From positions 124,001 to 188,000 of the forward strand of contig DAOTXS010000039.1 in NCBI GenBank assembly GCA_034435055.1: a stretch of DNA of 64,000 bases. Reading direction: 5' to 3'. Made by a program: the position numbers and the translations under genes. Shown piece after piece: positions 34,422 to 42,883 of the stretch (the stretch's first letter is position 1; every line of letters begins with the position of its first letter). The notes below the pieces were generated by a model. The model did no database searches. It had not been told where the DNA came from and was given only the letters and a program-made list of their open reading frames with translations. This DNA is from DAOTXS01 sp034435055 (GTDB lineage Bacteria; Chloroflexota; Anaerolineae; UBA4142).

Positions 34422-34442
34422 GGACAAATTTCAAATTTGTCC
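34422..34442. repeat. Short palindrome before the PD40 protein gene
   Basis: GGACAAATTT / AAATTTGTCC around a single C, five bases after the VWA stop. Confidence 0.6.
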
Positions 34443-34461
34443 CACCATCAAGGAGGTTACG

Positions 34462-35502
34462 ATGCCAAACGCATTTGACAACATGCCGGATGTCGGCAAG
34501 AAAAAGAAGACAGGCGCGCCCGGGCAACCCAATCGCACGCCGCTGTTGCTTGGTGTGCTTGCCGGTTGTTTGCTCCTCTTCCTCTGTGGTATTCTCGCTG
34601 GCGGCGGCTATTGGTTTTGGTCGCAACAAGGCAAAGTTGCCACTGCGACGGGGAACACAAGCCCGGGGACTAGTCCTAGTTTGCCCATTCTGCCCGGTAG
34701 CAGTGGAGGAAGATCGCTGATCGCTTATAGCGTCGAAACTGGCGCGACCCCAGAACAAAAATCGGTGTGGGTGATGGGATCGGATGGCAGTGATCCGAAA
34801 CAACTTTTGAGTCAGGCATCGTCGCCGGTCTTTTCGCCCGATGGTTCGCTGATTGCGTACTATCATTGGAACGATGGCATCTACCTTGCCAATTCCGATG
34901 GCACGAATCCGCGCAAGATTCTGGGCGAAAGCAACGCGAAATACCTGGCGTGGTCAAATGACGGCAAGTGGATTGCCTTTGCCTCGCAACCTAGTTTACG
35001 GGAAAACGCGCCGGTCAACATCGACGCGATCAAAGTAGACGGGAGCGGTCGTCGCACGATCGTCATCGGCGGAACGCAACCCGCTTGGTCGCCGGATGAT
35101 ACGCAAATCGTATTCTCGACCTGCCGTGGATCCGATTGCGGCATCTTCAAGGCGAGTTCGGCGGGCGGCGATGCCGGCACCAAAGTCATCGGCGAACTGG
35201 GCTCGTGTCCGGCGTGGTCGCCCAGTGGCAACAAAATCGTCTACCAAGCCGATGCCGATGGCGTCAAGCAATTGTTCGTGGTCAACGCCGATGGCACCGG
35301 CAAAAAACAACTGACATCGGGCACCGTGCCGCACGTAGGCGCGCAATGGTCGCGGGATGGCGCAACGATTTTCTATCGCTCGCCTGAAGGCGGTAGTTGG
35401 GGCATTTGGCGAATGAACGCCGATGGCACAAATCCCAAAAAGATCGCCAACGATGTCATTCCAGTCGAATGGGCGTACGAGCGATTGGCGCTGAGCAGAT
35501 AG
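34462..35502 (+). CDS. Membrane-anchored PD40/TolB-like beta-propeller protein
   Basis: A 346-residue protein. A short basic cytosolic start with KKKKTGAPGQPNRTP is followed by one membrane span (~28-52, LLLGVLAGCLLLFLCGILAG) and about six PD40 repeats of the kind SSPVFSPDGSLIAYY, YLAWSNDGKWIAFAS, QPAWSPDDTQIVFS, CPAWSPSGNKIVYQ, AQWSRDGATIFY. The propeller is outside the membrane and likely binds a protein or carbohydrate. An AAGGAGG ribosome site precedes the ATG. It ends the operon; membership in the ubiquitin-like system is by position only. Confidence 0.85.
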   Translation: MPNAFDNMPDVGKKKKTGAPGQPNRTPLLLGVLAGCLLLFLCGILAGGGYWFWSQQGKVATATGNTSPGTSPSLPILPGSSGGRSLIAYSVETGATPEQKSVWVMGSDGSDPKQLLSQASSPVFSPDGSLIAYYHWNDGIYLANSDGTNPRKILGESNAKYLAWSNDGKWIAFASQPSLRENAPVNIDAIKVDGSGRRTIVIGGTQPAWSPDDTQIVFSTCRGSDCGIFKASSAGGDAGTKVIGELGSCPAWSPSGNKIVYQADADGVKQLFVVNADGTGKKQLTSGTVPHVGAQWSRDGATIFYRSPEGGSWGIWRMNADGTNPKKIANDVIPVEWAYERLALSR

Positions 35503-35520
35503 AATTAGCAACGTGAACAA

Positions 35521-35551
35521 CGGGCTTGCGGTTTCGCAAGCCCGATTTTTT
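35521..35551 (+). terminator. Rho-independent terminator closing the ubiquitin-like operon
   Basis: CGGGCTTGCG / CGCAAGCCCG with a GTTT loop, followed by ATTTTTT. Confidence 0.95.
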
Positions 35552-35566
35552 GTACGGAAATCGCCG

Positions 35567-35595
35567 TTGACAAACATATCGCAAAGGCGTAGAAT
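35567..35595 (+). promoter_or_regulatory. Strong sigma-70-type promoter of the second Opp/Dpp operon
   Basis: TTGACA, 17 bases, TAGAAT, with a ~120-base leader. Confidence 0.85.
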
Positions 35596-35720
35596 CGGAA
35601 TTGGACTAGACCACTCATAACCACGTGGTCGACCAAGGGGGAGCGGCGACGCTTGCGTTCACTTGCGACTTTTGCCAAGTCGATCAACGGTTGATTGAAA
35701 TTCAGAGAGGAGAAGAAGCT

Positions 35721-37382
35721 ATGAAGCGCACAACGCTACTCGTTCTAGTTTTTGCCCTTGCGGCTTTGATGGTAACCTCGTGTGCCGCGCCAACACCGGA
35801 AAAGGTCATCGAAAAAGTTACAGTCAAAGAAACGGTGATTGTTGCGGGCACGCCCCAAGTTGTGGAGAAGGTTGTCGAAAAGCCCGTCGAAAAAGTTGTG
35901 ACGGCAACGCCACCGCCCACGGCGGCACCCAAACGCGGCGGCACCCTCATCGCCGCGCGCGCGGCGGATGCGACCGGCATCGATCCACACAAGCAAACCG
36001 CGTTTGCATCCTTCCGCATGCTGGAGTTGATTTACGATCCGCTCTTTGCATTCGACAAGGATTTGAAGATTGTCCCCAACCTCGCCGAGTCGTGGAAATT
36101 TTCCGATGACGCCAAAACGCTGACCGTCACACTTCGCAAGAACGTCAAGTTCCACACGGGCAATCCGATGACATCGGACGATGTCAAATTCACTTTCGAA
36201 CGCATTCTCGATGAAAAGACCGGCGCGGCGGCGCGTTCGACGTTTGCCGGCATCGATAAAATGGATACGCCCGATGCAAACACCATCGTCTTCAATTTGA
36301 AAGCGCCGAACGCTGCGATTCTTGCCGCGTTGACAAATCCGAATTCCGCGATCATCGACAAAAAAGCCGTGACCGGCGGCGCCGACCCGGCGAAAGTTGA
36401 TGTGGGAACCGGCGCGTTCATGATCGACAAATGGGACCCCGACCGTACGTTCACGATGAAAGCCAACAAAGATTTCTGGCTTACCGGTTTGCCGCGCCTC
36501 GATGCAATCGAATGGCGCACGATTCCGGACGAAGCATCGATTCTCGCCGGTTTGCGCGCCAAGACACTCGATTGGGCGTTCATCAATGATCCGCGCGTCG
36601 CGATTCGCGCCGGCGCTGGCGGCAGCGCGCTGGCGATTTCGCGCGCGCCGGCATTAGCGTATCACGTTTTGCAATTGAATGCCAAGCGCCCAATGTTCAC
36701 CGATCTAAAAGTGCGTCAAGCCATCGCATGCGCGATTGATCGCCAAGAAGTACTTGACACCGCGTCGCTCGGTGAAGGCGAAGTAGTTAGCCCCGCGACG
36801 CCACCATTCTATCGCGCGAATTTCAACGACTTGTTCTGCTACAAAAAGGATGAAGCCAAAGCCAAGCAGTTGCTTGCCGAAGCCGGCAAATCGACTGGCT
36901 TGAAATTCAAGATCATGGCGGCAACCGGCGAACCGCCGACGGCGGTAGCCGAAGCGCAGAACATTCAGGCGCAATTGAAAAAGATCGGCATCGAAACTGA
37001 AATCGAAACACTCGAACTCGGCGTGTACGTGGATCGCTGGCTCAAAGCCGATTTCGATGCAGTCGTCGCGTTGAACGGTGGCAATCCCGATCCCGACGTG
37101 ATGTTCTATCGCTATTGGCACAGCACCGGCAACTTGAACAACGTTGCGAATTTCTCTAGCCCTGAAATCGACAAGTTGCTGGAGCAAGGTCGCGCGGTGG
37201 CAGATCCGGAAAAACGCAAACCGATCTACAACGACATCCAAAAGAAACTAACGGAAGCGGTGCCCTGGGTCTGGCTTTACGTCGGTTACGAATATCGTGT
37301 GGGACAACCGTACGTCAAGGGCTTTACGCCATTGCCCAACGGTTCGTTGATCTACCTGCGCGAAGCGTGGCTCGATAAATAA
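35721..37382 (+). CDS. Extracellular solute-binding lipoprotein, family 5 (Opp/Dpp)
   Basis: A 553-residue lipoprotein. Signal MKRTTLLVLVFALAALMVTS is followed by Cys21 (lipobox VTSC). A short coiled VEKVVEKPVEKVV spacer precedes the SBP_bac_5 domain with PNLAESWKFSDDAKTLTVTL, LRKNVKFHTGNPMTSDDVKF and VRQAIACAIDRQEVLD. The GAGAGGAGAAG ribosome site selects ATG 35721. It works with the two permeases that follow. The nearby AnmK-MurQ gene makes a muropeptide ligand an attractive guess, not a proven one. Confidence 0.93.
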   Translation: MKRTTLLVLVFALAALMVTSCAAPTPEKVIEKVTVKETVIVAGTPQVVEKVVEKPVEKVVTATPPPTAAPKRGGTLIAARAADATGIDPHKQTAFASFRMLELIYDPLFAFDKDLKIVPNLAESWKFSDDAKTLTVTLRKNVKFHTGNPMTSDDVKFTFERILDEKTGAAARSTFAGIDKMDTPDANTIVFNLKAPNAAILAALTNPNSAIIDKKAVTGGADPAKVDVGTGAFMIDKWDPDRTFTMKANKDFWLTGLPRLDAIEWRTIPDEASILAGLRAKTLDWAFINDPRVAIRAGAGGSALAISRAPALAYHVLQLNAKRPMFTDLKVRQAIACAIDRQEVLDTASLGEGEVVSPATPPFYRANFNDLFCYKKDEAKAKQLLAEAGKSTGLKFKIMAATGEPPTAVAEAQNIQAQLKKIGIETEIETLELGVYVDRWLKADFDAVVALNGGNPDPDVMFYRYWHSTGNLNNVANFSSPEIDKLLEQGRAVADPEKRKPIYNDIQKKLTEAVPWVWLYVGYEYRVGQPYVKGFTPLPNGSLIYLREAWLDK

Positions 37383-37396
37383 ACCTCACCCCCTTG

Positions 37397-37420
37397 CCCC
37401 CTCTCCCGCAGGAGAGGGGG
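37397..37420. repeat. Palindrome CCCCCTCTCC/GGAGAGGGGG
   Basis: A perfect 10-bp stem with a CGCA loop between the binding-protein and permease genes. The same wording, shortened, occurs inside the anmK part at 40331-40355. Confidence 0.7.
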
Positions 37421-37439
37421 TTCAGGGGAGAGGTAAAAA

Positions 37440-38393
37440 ATGCAACGATATTTAACCCAACGCCTCATCGCGTTCATCCCAACTCTCTTTGGCATTTCGA
37501 TCATCATCTTCATCGTGATGCGCTTGCTTCCCGGTGATGCCATCAACGCGATGGTCGGCACGTCGTTCAAGTTGACCGACGCGCAGATGGCGGCGTTGCG
37601 CGCGTACTTTGGTTTCGACAAACCACTGTACGAGCAATATTGGATTTGGCTTACCTCTGCGCTTCGCGGCGATTTTGGATTCTCGGTGCGGAGCGGCGCG
37701 CCGGTTCTGCCAGAAATCCTTGCGCGTTTTCCACTCACCTTTGAACTTGCAGTCCTCGCGATGTTGATTGCTACTGCCATCGGCATTCCCATCGGTGTGC
37801 TCGCGGCGGTCAAACGCGATTCGTACATCGATATTGCCGGGCGATTGTTTGCGCTTGTCGGTCTCGCCCTCCCCAATTTTTGGATGGGCACACTCATCAT
37901 TCTCGCTTTGTCCGTCGCGTTTGGTATCCTCCCCAATTCTGGTGATTACACCGATTTTGTCCACGACCCGATTGCGAACCTCAAGCAATTACTTTTCCCG
38001 GCACTCACGCTCGGCTTTGCGTTCAGCGCGTCTGTGATGCGCACCACACGTTCGTCGATGCTCGAAGAGTTGCGCCAGGATTACACGCGTACCGCGCGCG
38101 GCAAAGGGTTGAAAGAGCAAGCCGTGATCGTTGGACATTGTTTGAAAAACGCGCTCATTCCAATCATTACGATCATCGGTCTGGAAACTGGTTATCTCTT
38201 TGGCGGCGCAATCATCGTCGAAGAAGTGTTTGCGCTGCCCGGCATCGGCCGTTTTTTGTTGAACGGCATCGCGCAACGCGATTACGCTGTCGTGCAAGGC
38301 ACGATTATTTTCATCGCGTTCAATTTTGTGGCGATCAATTTGATTGCTGATTTGGCGTACGCGTTTGCCAATCCGCGTATTCGATATGATTAA
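37440..38393 (+). CDS. Oligopeptide/dipeptide ABC permease, DppB type
   Basis: A 317-residue permease: MQRYLTQRLIAFIPTLFGIS, VMRLLPGDAINAMVG, the loop RTTRSSMLEELRQDYTRTAR, GKGLKEQAVIVGHCLKNALI and the C-terminal GIAQRDYAVVQGTIIF. Its last eight bases overlap the start of the DppC-type gene. Inner membrane; the partner ATPases are not in the window. Confidence 0.94.
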   Translation: MQRYLTQRLIAFIPTLFGISIIIFIVMRLLPGDAINAMVGTSFKLTDAQMAALRAYFGFDKPLYEQYWIWLTSALRGDFGFSVRSGAPVLPEILARFPLTFELAVLAMLIATAIGIPIGVLAAVKRDSYIDIAGRLFALVGLALPNFWMGTLIILALSVAFGILPNSGDYTDFVHDPIANLKQLLFPALTLGFAFSASVMRTTRSSMLEELRQDYTRTARGKGLKEQAVIVGHCLKNALIPIITIIGLETGYLFGGAIIVEEVFALPGIGRFLLNGIAQRDYAVVQGTIIFIAFNFVAINLIADLAYAFANPRIRYD

Positions 38394-39231
38394 GTCGAAT
38401 CCATACAAAACGCTCATCCGTTTTCTTCGTTACCGCAGTTCGCAAATCGGACTCGCGCTCGTTTTGGTTTACGTGATTGTCGCGCTGTTTGCCGGTATCC
38501 TTGCGCCGTACTCGCCAATTGAGCAACACGCCAAGGATCGTCTGCAAGAACCGAACGCAACTTACTGGCTCGGCACCGACGAATTTGGGCGCGATATTCT
38601 CAGCCGCTTGATGCACGGCGCGACCAACTCGTTGCGCATCGCGTTGATTTCGGTAACGATTGCGTGTCTGCTCGGGTCTACACTCGGCATGACCGCCGGC
38701 TACATCGGCGGAGTGTTTGATAATGCGATGATGCGCGTGATGGATTTGTTCTTTGCCTTCCCGGCAATTTTGCTCGCGCTCACGATTGTCGCCGCGCTAG
38801 GTCCCGGCGCATTCAATACGGTTCTCGCCATCTCGGTGGTGTACACGCCGATCTTTGCGCGCGTCGCGCGCGGTCCGGTCTTGTCGCTCAAATCGATGGA
38901 ATTCGTTCAAGCCGCACAAGCCATCGGCACGCGACATCCGCGCATTTTGCTCCGCCACGTTTTGCCCAACGCGCTCGCGCCAATCATCGTGCAAATCACA
39001 CTGGCGCTTTCGTGGGCGATGCTCACCGAAGCCGGGTTGAGTTTCCTGGGACTCGGCACGATTCCGCCCGCACCGTCGTGGGGCAGTATGTTGAGCGAGA
39101 GCCGCAAGATGATGGAGATTGCGCCGTGGATGGCGGTCTTCCCCGGCTTGGCGATTATGCTTGGCGTGCTTGGCTTTAACATGCTCGGGGATGGATTGCG
39201 CGACGCGCTCGATCCGCGATTGAGATCATGA
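38386..39231 (+). CDS. Oligopeptide/dipeptide ABC permease, DppC type
   Basis: A 281-residue permease: LGTDEFGRDILSRLMHGATN, the EAA loop EFVQAAQAIGTRHPRILLRH and VLPNALAPIIVQ, ending LGDGLRDALDPRLRS. ATG 38386 lies inside the DppB end (ATGATTAA overlap); the longer frame from 38344 overlaps more of dppB and is not needed. Confidence 0.94.
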   Translation: MIKSNPYKTLIRFLRYRSSQIGLALVLVYVIVALFAGILAPYSPIEQHAKDRLQEPNATYWLGTDEFGRDILSRLMHGATNSLRIALISVTIACLLGSTLGMTAGYIGGVFDNAMMRVMDLFFAFPAILLALTIVAALGPGAFNTVLAISVVYTPIFARVARGPVLSLKSMEFVQAAQAIGTRHPRILLRHVLPNALAPIIVQITLALSWAMLTEAGLSFLGLGTIPPAPSWGSMLSESRKMMEIAPWMAVFPGLAIMLGVLGFNMLGDGLRDALDPRLRS

Positions 39232-39234
39232 AAA

Positions 39235-39300
39235 CCGACGAAGGACGAAAGACGGAGGATGGAAGTAAAATCTTTCGTCGTTCGTCTTTCGTCTTCTGTC
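39235..39300. repeat. Inverted-repeat element made of short 'GACGAAAGACG' units
   Basis: One arm reads GACGAAGGACGAAAGACGG, the other TTCGTCGTTCGTCTTTCGTC. Each arm is itself a run of ~8-base units. Confidence 0.7.
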
Positions 39301-39309
39301 AGACACAAA

Positions 39310-39792
39310 ATGACAAACGCTGAATTGACGATCCGCTCACTTACGCTCGCTGACATCCCGGGCATTGCACCCTGGGTTGCGGCAACGCCGCTTTGGCAAC
39401 GCTACCACGTTACCGCAGAATCGTTTGCGCAACGTTTGCACGCTGGACTCACGGAAGGCGCGACGATTTATGTGGCGGAACGCGATGGTGTGGTCATTGG
39501 TTTTTTGTGGCTAGTTGAACGCGGCGCATTCAATCGCAGTGGGTACGTTCAGTTGATCGGCGTGCAACCGGGAATGCAGAATGCTGGCGTAGGTTTCGCG
39601 TTGATGCGATTTGCGGAAGAAAAAATTTTCGCGCAAGGACAAGATTTGTTTTTACTCGTCTCCGATTTTAACACGAACGCGCAACGATTTTATCAGCGGC
39701 TCGGCTATCGGCAAGTGGGTAAATTAGACGATTACGTTGTGCCCGGGGTGAGCGAATTGATTTATTATAAGAAACACAGGGAGAAACAATGA
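39310..39792 (+). CDS. GNAT family N-acetyltransferase
   Basis: A 160-residue GNAT protein: IYVAERDGVVIGFLWLVERG, the acetyl-CoA-binding QLIGVQPGMQNAGVGFALMR (V-x-P and the Q/GxGxA-type loop), and NTNAQRFYQRLGYRQVGKLD near the end. Its stop overlaps the ATG of the anmK-murQ gene (ATGA), so the two are translated together, which hints that the substrate might be an amino sugar or cell-wall fragment. Confidence 0.85.
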   Translation: MTNAELTIRSLTLADIPGIAPWVAATPLWQRYHVTAESFAQRLHAGLTEGATIYVAERDGVVIGFLWLVERGAFNRSGYVQLIGVQPGMQNAGVGFALMRFAEEKIFAQGQDLFLLVSDFNTNAQRFYQRLGYRQVGKLDDYVVPGVSELIYYKKHREKQ

Positions 39793-41837
39793 TCATCGTT
39801 GGAATGATTTCCGGCACCTCAGCCGATGGTATTGAAGCGGCTGTGGTCGAGATCAACGGCGCGCCGCCGGCGCTTTCTTGGAGTTTACTCAAACATTTGC
39901 ACGTCGATCATCCCAGCAATTTGCGCGACGAAATCGTAAAATGTTTTCGACCCGAGTACGGCACGGTGGATCGATTGTGCGCGCTCAATTTTCAAATCGG
40001 ACAAGCGTTTGCGGATGCCGCACTTGAAGCCATTCAAGCCGCCGGGTTGCAATCCTCGCAAGTTGATCTGATCGGCAGTCACGGGCAAACGTTGTGGCAC
40101 ATTCCATTCGGCGCAGCGGCATCGACTTTGCAGTTGGGCGAGCCGGCGGTTATTGCCGAACGCACCGGCATCACCACGATTTCGAATTTTCGCACGCGCG
40201 ATATGGCGGCGGGCGGGCAAGGTGCGCCGCTCGTGCCGCTCCTCGATGTGTTGGTGTTATCGCATCCAACACTCACACGTGGCGCGTTGAACATCGGTGG
40301 CATCGGCAATGTAACCTACTTGCCGCCAACTTCCCGCTCCCCCAAGGGAGAGGGTAGCGCATTTGCCTTCGACACCGGTCCTGGGAATATGCTCATCGAT
40401 TACGCCGCAAATCGCGCGACGAACGGCGCGTGGAAGTACGATCACGATGGTGTTCTCGCCGCGCAAGGTCGCGTCGATAAAATTTTGCTCGACGAATTGA
40501 TGCAAGAACCGTTTCTCAAATTGAAACCCCCTAAAACCACCGGGCGCGAATTGTTTGGCGCACAGTACGGCGCGCCGGTTTGGGAACGCGCCAAAAATCG
40601 CGGCTTGTCCGATCACGACGTGGTGGCTACGCTAACCGCGTTCACCGCGCAATCGATTGCAAAAGCGATTACCGACTTTTTGCCGACGCGCATCGATGAA
40701 TTGATCGTCAGTGGCGGCGGCGCGGAAAATCCAACGCTGATGAAAATGTTGCGCGACTTGATGGCGCCTGTGCCAGTGATGCGTTCCGACGATTTTGGCT
40801 TGCCAACCGAAGCGAAAGAAGCAATTGCGTTTGCCGTCCTGGCATACGAAACGTTTTTCAATCGCGCCGGCAATGTGCCCGCCGCAACCGGCGCGCGGCA
40901 GCCAGTCATCCTGGGAAACATTACGCCCGGCAAAGCGCCCATCTCGAATCTCGAATTTCCCAATCTCACCGAAGCCCGCAACCCGGCAACCCAGAACATC
41001 GATTCATTTTCATCCCTCGACATCGTGCGGTTGATGAATGACGAAGATGCCTCCGTCGCGCGCGCGGTAACTGCCGAACTGAAAAATATCGCGCAAGCCA
41101 TCGAGCACATTGCCGAACGAATGCAACGCGGCGGACGCTTGATTTACATCGGCGCAGGAACTTCGGGACGCTTGGGCGTGCTGGACGCCGCGGAATGCCC
41201 GCCGACGTTTAACGCATCGCCGGATCAAGTCATCGGTTTGATTGCCGGCGGCGCGCGCGCGATCACGCAAGCGGTCGAAGGTGCGGAGGATGATGAGGAT
41301 GCCGGCGTGCACGATATTGCATCGTTAGAGGTTGCGGCGAACGATTGCGTGGTGGGAATCGCGGCGAGCGGGCGCACGCCGTACGTTGTCGGCGGATTGC
41401 GCGAAGCCAAAAGCCGCGGCGCATTTGTGGCATCGATTGCGTGTAATCGTCCATCGCCCATCGAGAAAATTGCTGACATTGGAATCGCGCCGCTTGTCGG
41501 TCCCGAAATCATCGGCGGTTCAACGCGGCTCAAAGCCGGCACCGCGCAAAAAATGGTATTGAATATGCTCAGTACCGGCGCAATGATTCGCTTGGGTAAA
41601 ACGTTTGGCAACTTGATGGTCGATGTGCAGGCGACGAATAACAAGTTACGTGAACGCGCGCGCCGCATCGTGGCAACCGCGTGTGAGATTGCGATGAATG
41701 ATGCCGAGGAATTGTTGACGCAATGTAACGGCGAAGTCAAGACCGCGATTGTGAGTCAATTGGCGCGCGTAACTGCAGAGCAAGCGCGTCAACGTTTAGC
41801 CGATGCTAAGGGCTCGGTGCGCGCCGCACTAAAATAG
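39789..41837 (+). CDS. anmK-murQ: Bifunctional AnmK - MurQ (anhydro-MurNAc kinase / MurNAc-6-P etherase)
   Basis: A 682-residue fusion. Residues 1-~380 are 1,6-anhydro-MurNAc kinase: MIIVGMISGTSADGIEAAVV, LIGSHGQTLWH, NIGGIGNVTYL, FDTGPGNMLIDY, and ELIVSGGGAENP. Residues ~392-682 are the SIS-fold etherase MurQ: LTEARNPATQNID, IYIGAGTSGRLGVLDAAECP (Glu469), AVEGAEDDEDAG (Glu500). Both act in turn: anhydro-MurNAc to MurNAc-6-P to GlcNAc-6-P plus lactate. A short repeat-derived insert (TSRSPKGEG, ~181-189) sits in the kinase half. The fusion joins consecutive steps of murein recycling. Confidence 0.94.
   Translation: MIIVGMISGTSADGIEAAVVEINGAPPALSWSLLKHLHVDHPSNLRDEIVKCFRPEYGTVDRLCALNFQIGQAFADAALEAIQAAGLQSSQVDLIGSHGQTLWHIPFGAAASTLQLGEPAVIAERTGITTISNFRTRDMAAGGQGAPLVPLLDVLVLSHPTLTRGALNIGGIGNVTYLPPTSRSPKGEGSAFAFDTGPGNMLIDYAANRATNGAWKYDHDGVLAAQGRVDKILLDELMQEPFLKLKPPKTTGRELFGAQYGAPVWERAKNRGLSDHDVVATLTAFTAQSIAKAITDFLPTRIDELIVSGGGAENPTLMKMLRDLMAPVPVMRSDDFGLPTEAKEAIAFAVLAYETFFNRAGNVPAATGARQPVILGNITPGKAPISNLEFPNLTEARNPATQNIDSFSSLDIVRLMNDEDASVARAVTAELKNIAQAIEHIAERMQRGGRLIYIGAGTSGRLGVLDAAECPPTFNASPDQVIGLIAGGARAITQAVEGAEDDEDAGVHDIASLEVAANDCVVGIAASGRTPYVVGGLREAKSRGAFVASIACNRPSPIEKIADIGIAPLVGPEIIGGSTRLKAGTAQKMVLNMLSTGAMIRLGKTFGNLMVDVQATNNKLRERARRIVATACEIAMNDAEELLTQCNGEVKTAIVSQLARVTAEQARQRLADAKGSVRAALK
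40331..40355. repeat. Repeat-derived insertion in the anmK half
   Basis: CTCCCCCAAGGGAGAGGG, in frame, resembles the intergenic palindrome at 37397-37420. Confidence 0.5.
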
Positions 41838-41842
41838 AATCT

Positions 41843-41922
41843 CACCGCGGAGAACGTGGAGAGCGCTGAGTTTAGCATCTATTTTCTTTGCGTCCTTTGC
41901 GTTCTCTGCGGTTAAAAGGGTT
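41843..41922. repeat. Inverted-repeat element 'CCGCGGAGAACG ... CGTTCTCTGCGG'
   Basis: The left arm (CACCGCGGAGAACGTGGAGA) roughly mirrors the right arm (TTTGCGTTCTCTGCGG). It sits between anmK-murQ and fpg. Confidence 0.7.
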
Positions 41923-41930
41923 TTGCAGTA

Positions 41931-42812
41931 ATGCCTGAATTACCGGAAGTTGAAACTGTCGTCCGCGATTTGCAACCGCATCTGGTCGGGCGAAAAATTG
42001 TCGGCGCGCAAGTGCGTTGGCGCAAAACGATTGCAACGCCAAGCGCGCGCGAATTTGAGAAAACAATTCGTGGTTCAAAGATAACGGCGATCACGCGCCG
42101 CGCAAAATATTTGATTTTTCATTTGCGGTCTGTACAGAACGTTCGCCACGATGATGTACGGAACGTTCGCCGTAACGTTCCGCTGAAAGCTATCGCGAGC
42201 GTTCGCTACCTTCTGGTTCATCTGCGCATGACTGGCGGCTTTCATCTCGATTCACCGAAAACGCCGCGCGACAAACATATGCACGTGGTTCTGAAACTCA
42301 ACGACGGGTACGAACTGCGTTTCCGCGACACACGCAAATTTGGACGGATGTGGTTGGTCGATGATCCACAAAAAGTTGTGGGGCAATTGGGGCCCGAACC
42401 GTTAGAGATTTCGCCGCGCGAATTTCACGCGTTGTTTGAAAAACGGCGCGGCTATCTGAAACCAATTTTGCTCGATCAAACATTTATCGCGGGAATCGGC
42501 AACATTTACGCCGATGAATCATTGTGGTATGCCCAACTGCATCCGTTGCGCCGCGCCGAATCGTTGACGCGCGCGGAACGCGCACGTTTGTATCGCGCGA
42601 TTCGTCACGTGTTGGCGCGTGCGATCGCAGTTGGAGGAACGAGCATCGATGTGATGTACAAACGCGTGAACGGAATGAGCGGCGGATTCCAAGACAGTTT
42701 GCGCGCGTTCGACCGCGCGGAACGGCCGTGTCGGCGGTGCGGCACACCGATTGTCAAAACCGTCGTTGGGCAACGCGGCACACATTTTTGCCCGACGTGT
42801 CAAAAATTATAG
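41931..42812 (+). CDS. mutM: Formamidopyrimidine-DNA glycosylase (Fpg/MutM)
   Basis: A 293-residue base-excision enzyme that removes oxidised purines. The start MPELPEVETVVRDLQPHLVG gives the catalytic Pro2/Glu3, with Lys in the RRAKYLIFHL loop. The void-filling VHLRMTGGFHLD, the H2TH region with FIAGIGNIYADESLW, and a four-Cys zinc finger PCRRCGTPIVKT then FCPTCQKL complete the set. About 26 residues (~66-91, RSVQNVRHDDVRNVRR and on) are inserted before the VHLRM motif and come from a palindromic repeat. Confidence 0.95.
   Translation: MPELPEVETVVRDLQPHLVGRKIVGAQVRWRKTIATPSAREFEKTIRGSKITAITRRAKYLIFHLRSVQNVRHDDVRNVRRNVPLKAIASVRYLLVHLRMTGGFHLDSPKTPRDKHMHVVLKLNDGYELRFRDTRKFGRMWLVDDPQKVVGQLGPEPLEISPREFHALFEKRRGYLKPILLDQTFIAGIGNIYADESLWYAQLHPLRRAESLTRAERARLYRAIRHVLARAIAVGGTSIDVMYKRVNGMSGGFQDSLRAFDRAERPCRRCGTPIVKTVVGQRGTHFCPTCQKL
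42127..42205. repeat. Palindromic repeat inserted in frame in fpg
   Basis: GTACAGAACGTTCGCC (42132) and GTACGGAACGTTCGCC (42156) are near-identical units; CGGAACGT / ACGTTCCG then form a hairpin. All are read in frame in mutM. Confidence 0.72.
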
Positions 42813-42819
42813 ATGCCAT

Positions 42820-42849
42820 TTGCCAGACATTCTTCAGTCATGCTATAAT
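42820..42849 (+). promoter_or_regulatory. Promoter of the aconitase gene
   Basis: TTGCCA, 18 bases, TATAAT with TGC just before the -10. Confidence 0.8.
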
Positions 42850-42883
42850 CCCCGCGTCAAAAATTACGAAAGGAATTTTTTAA

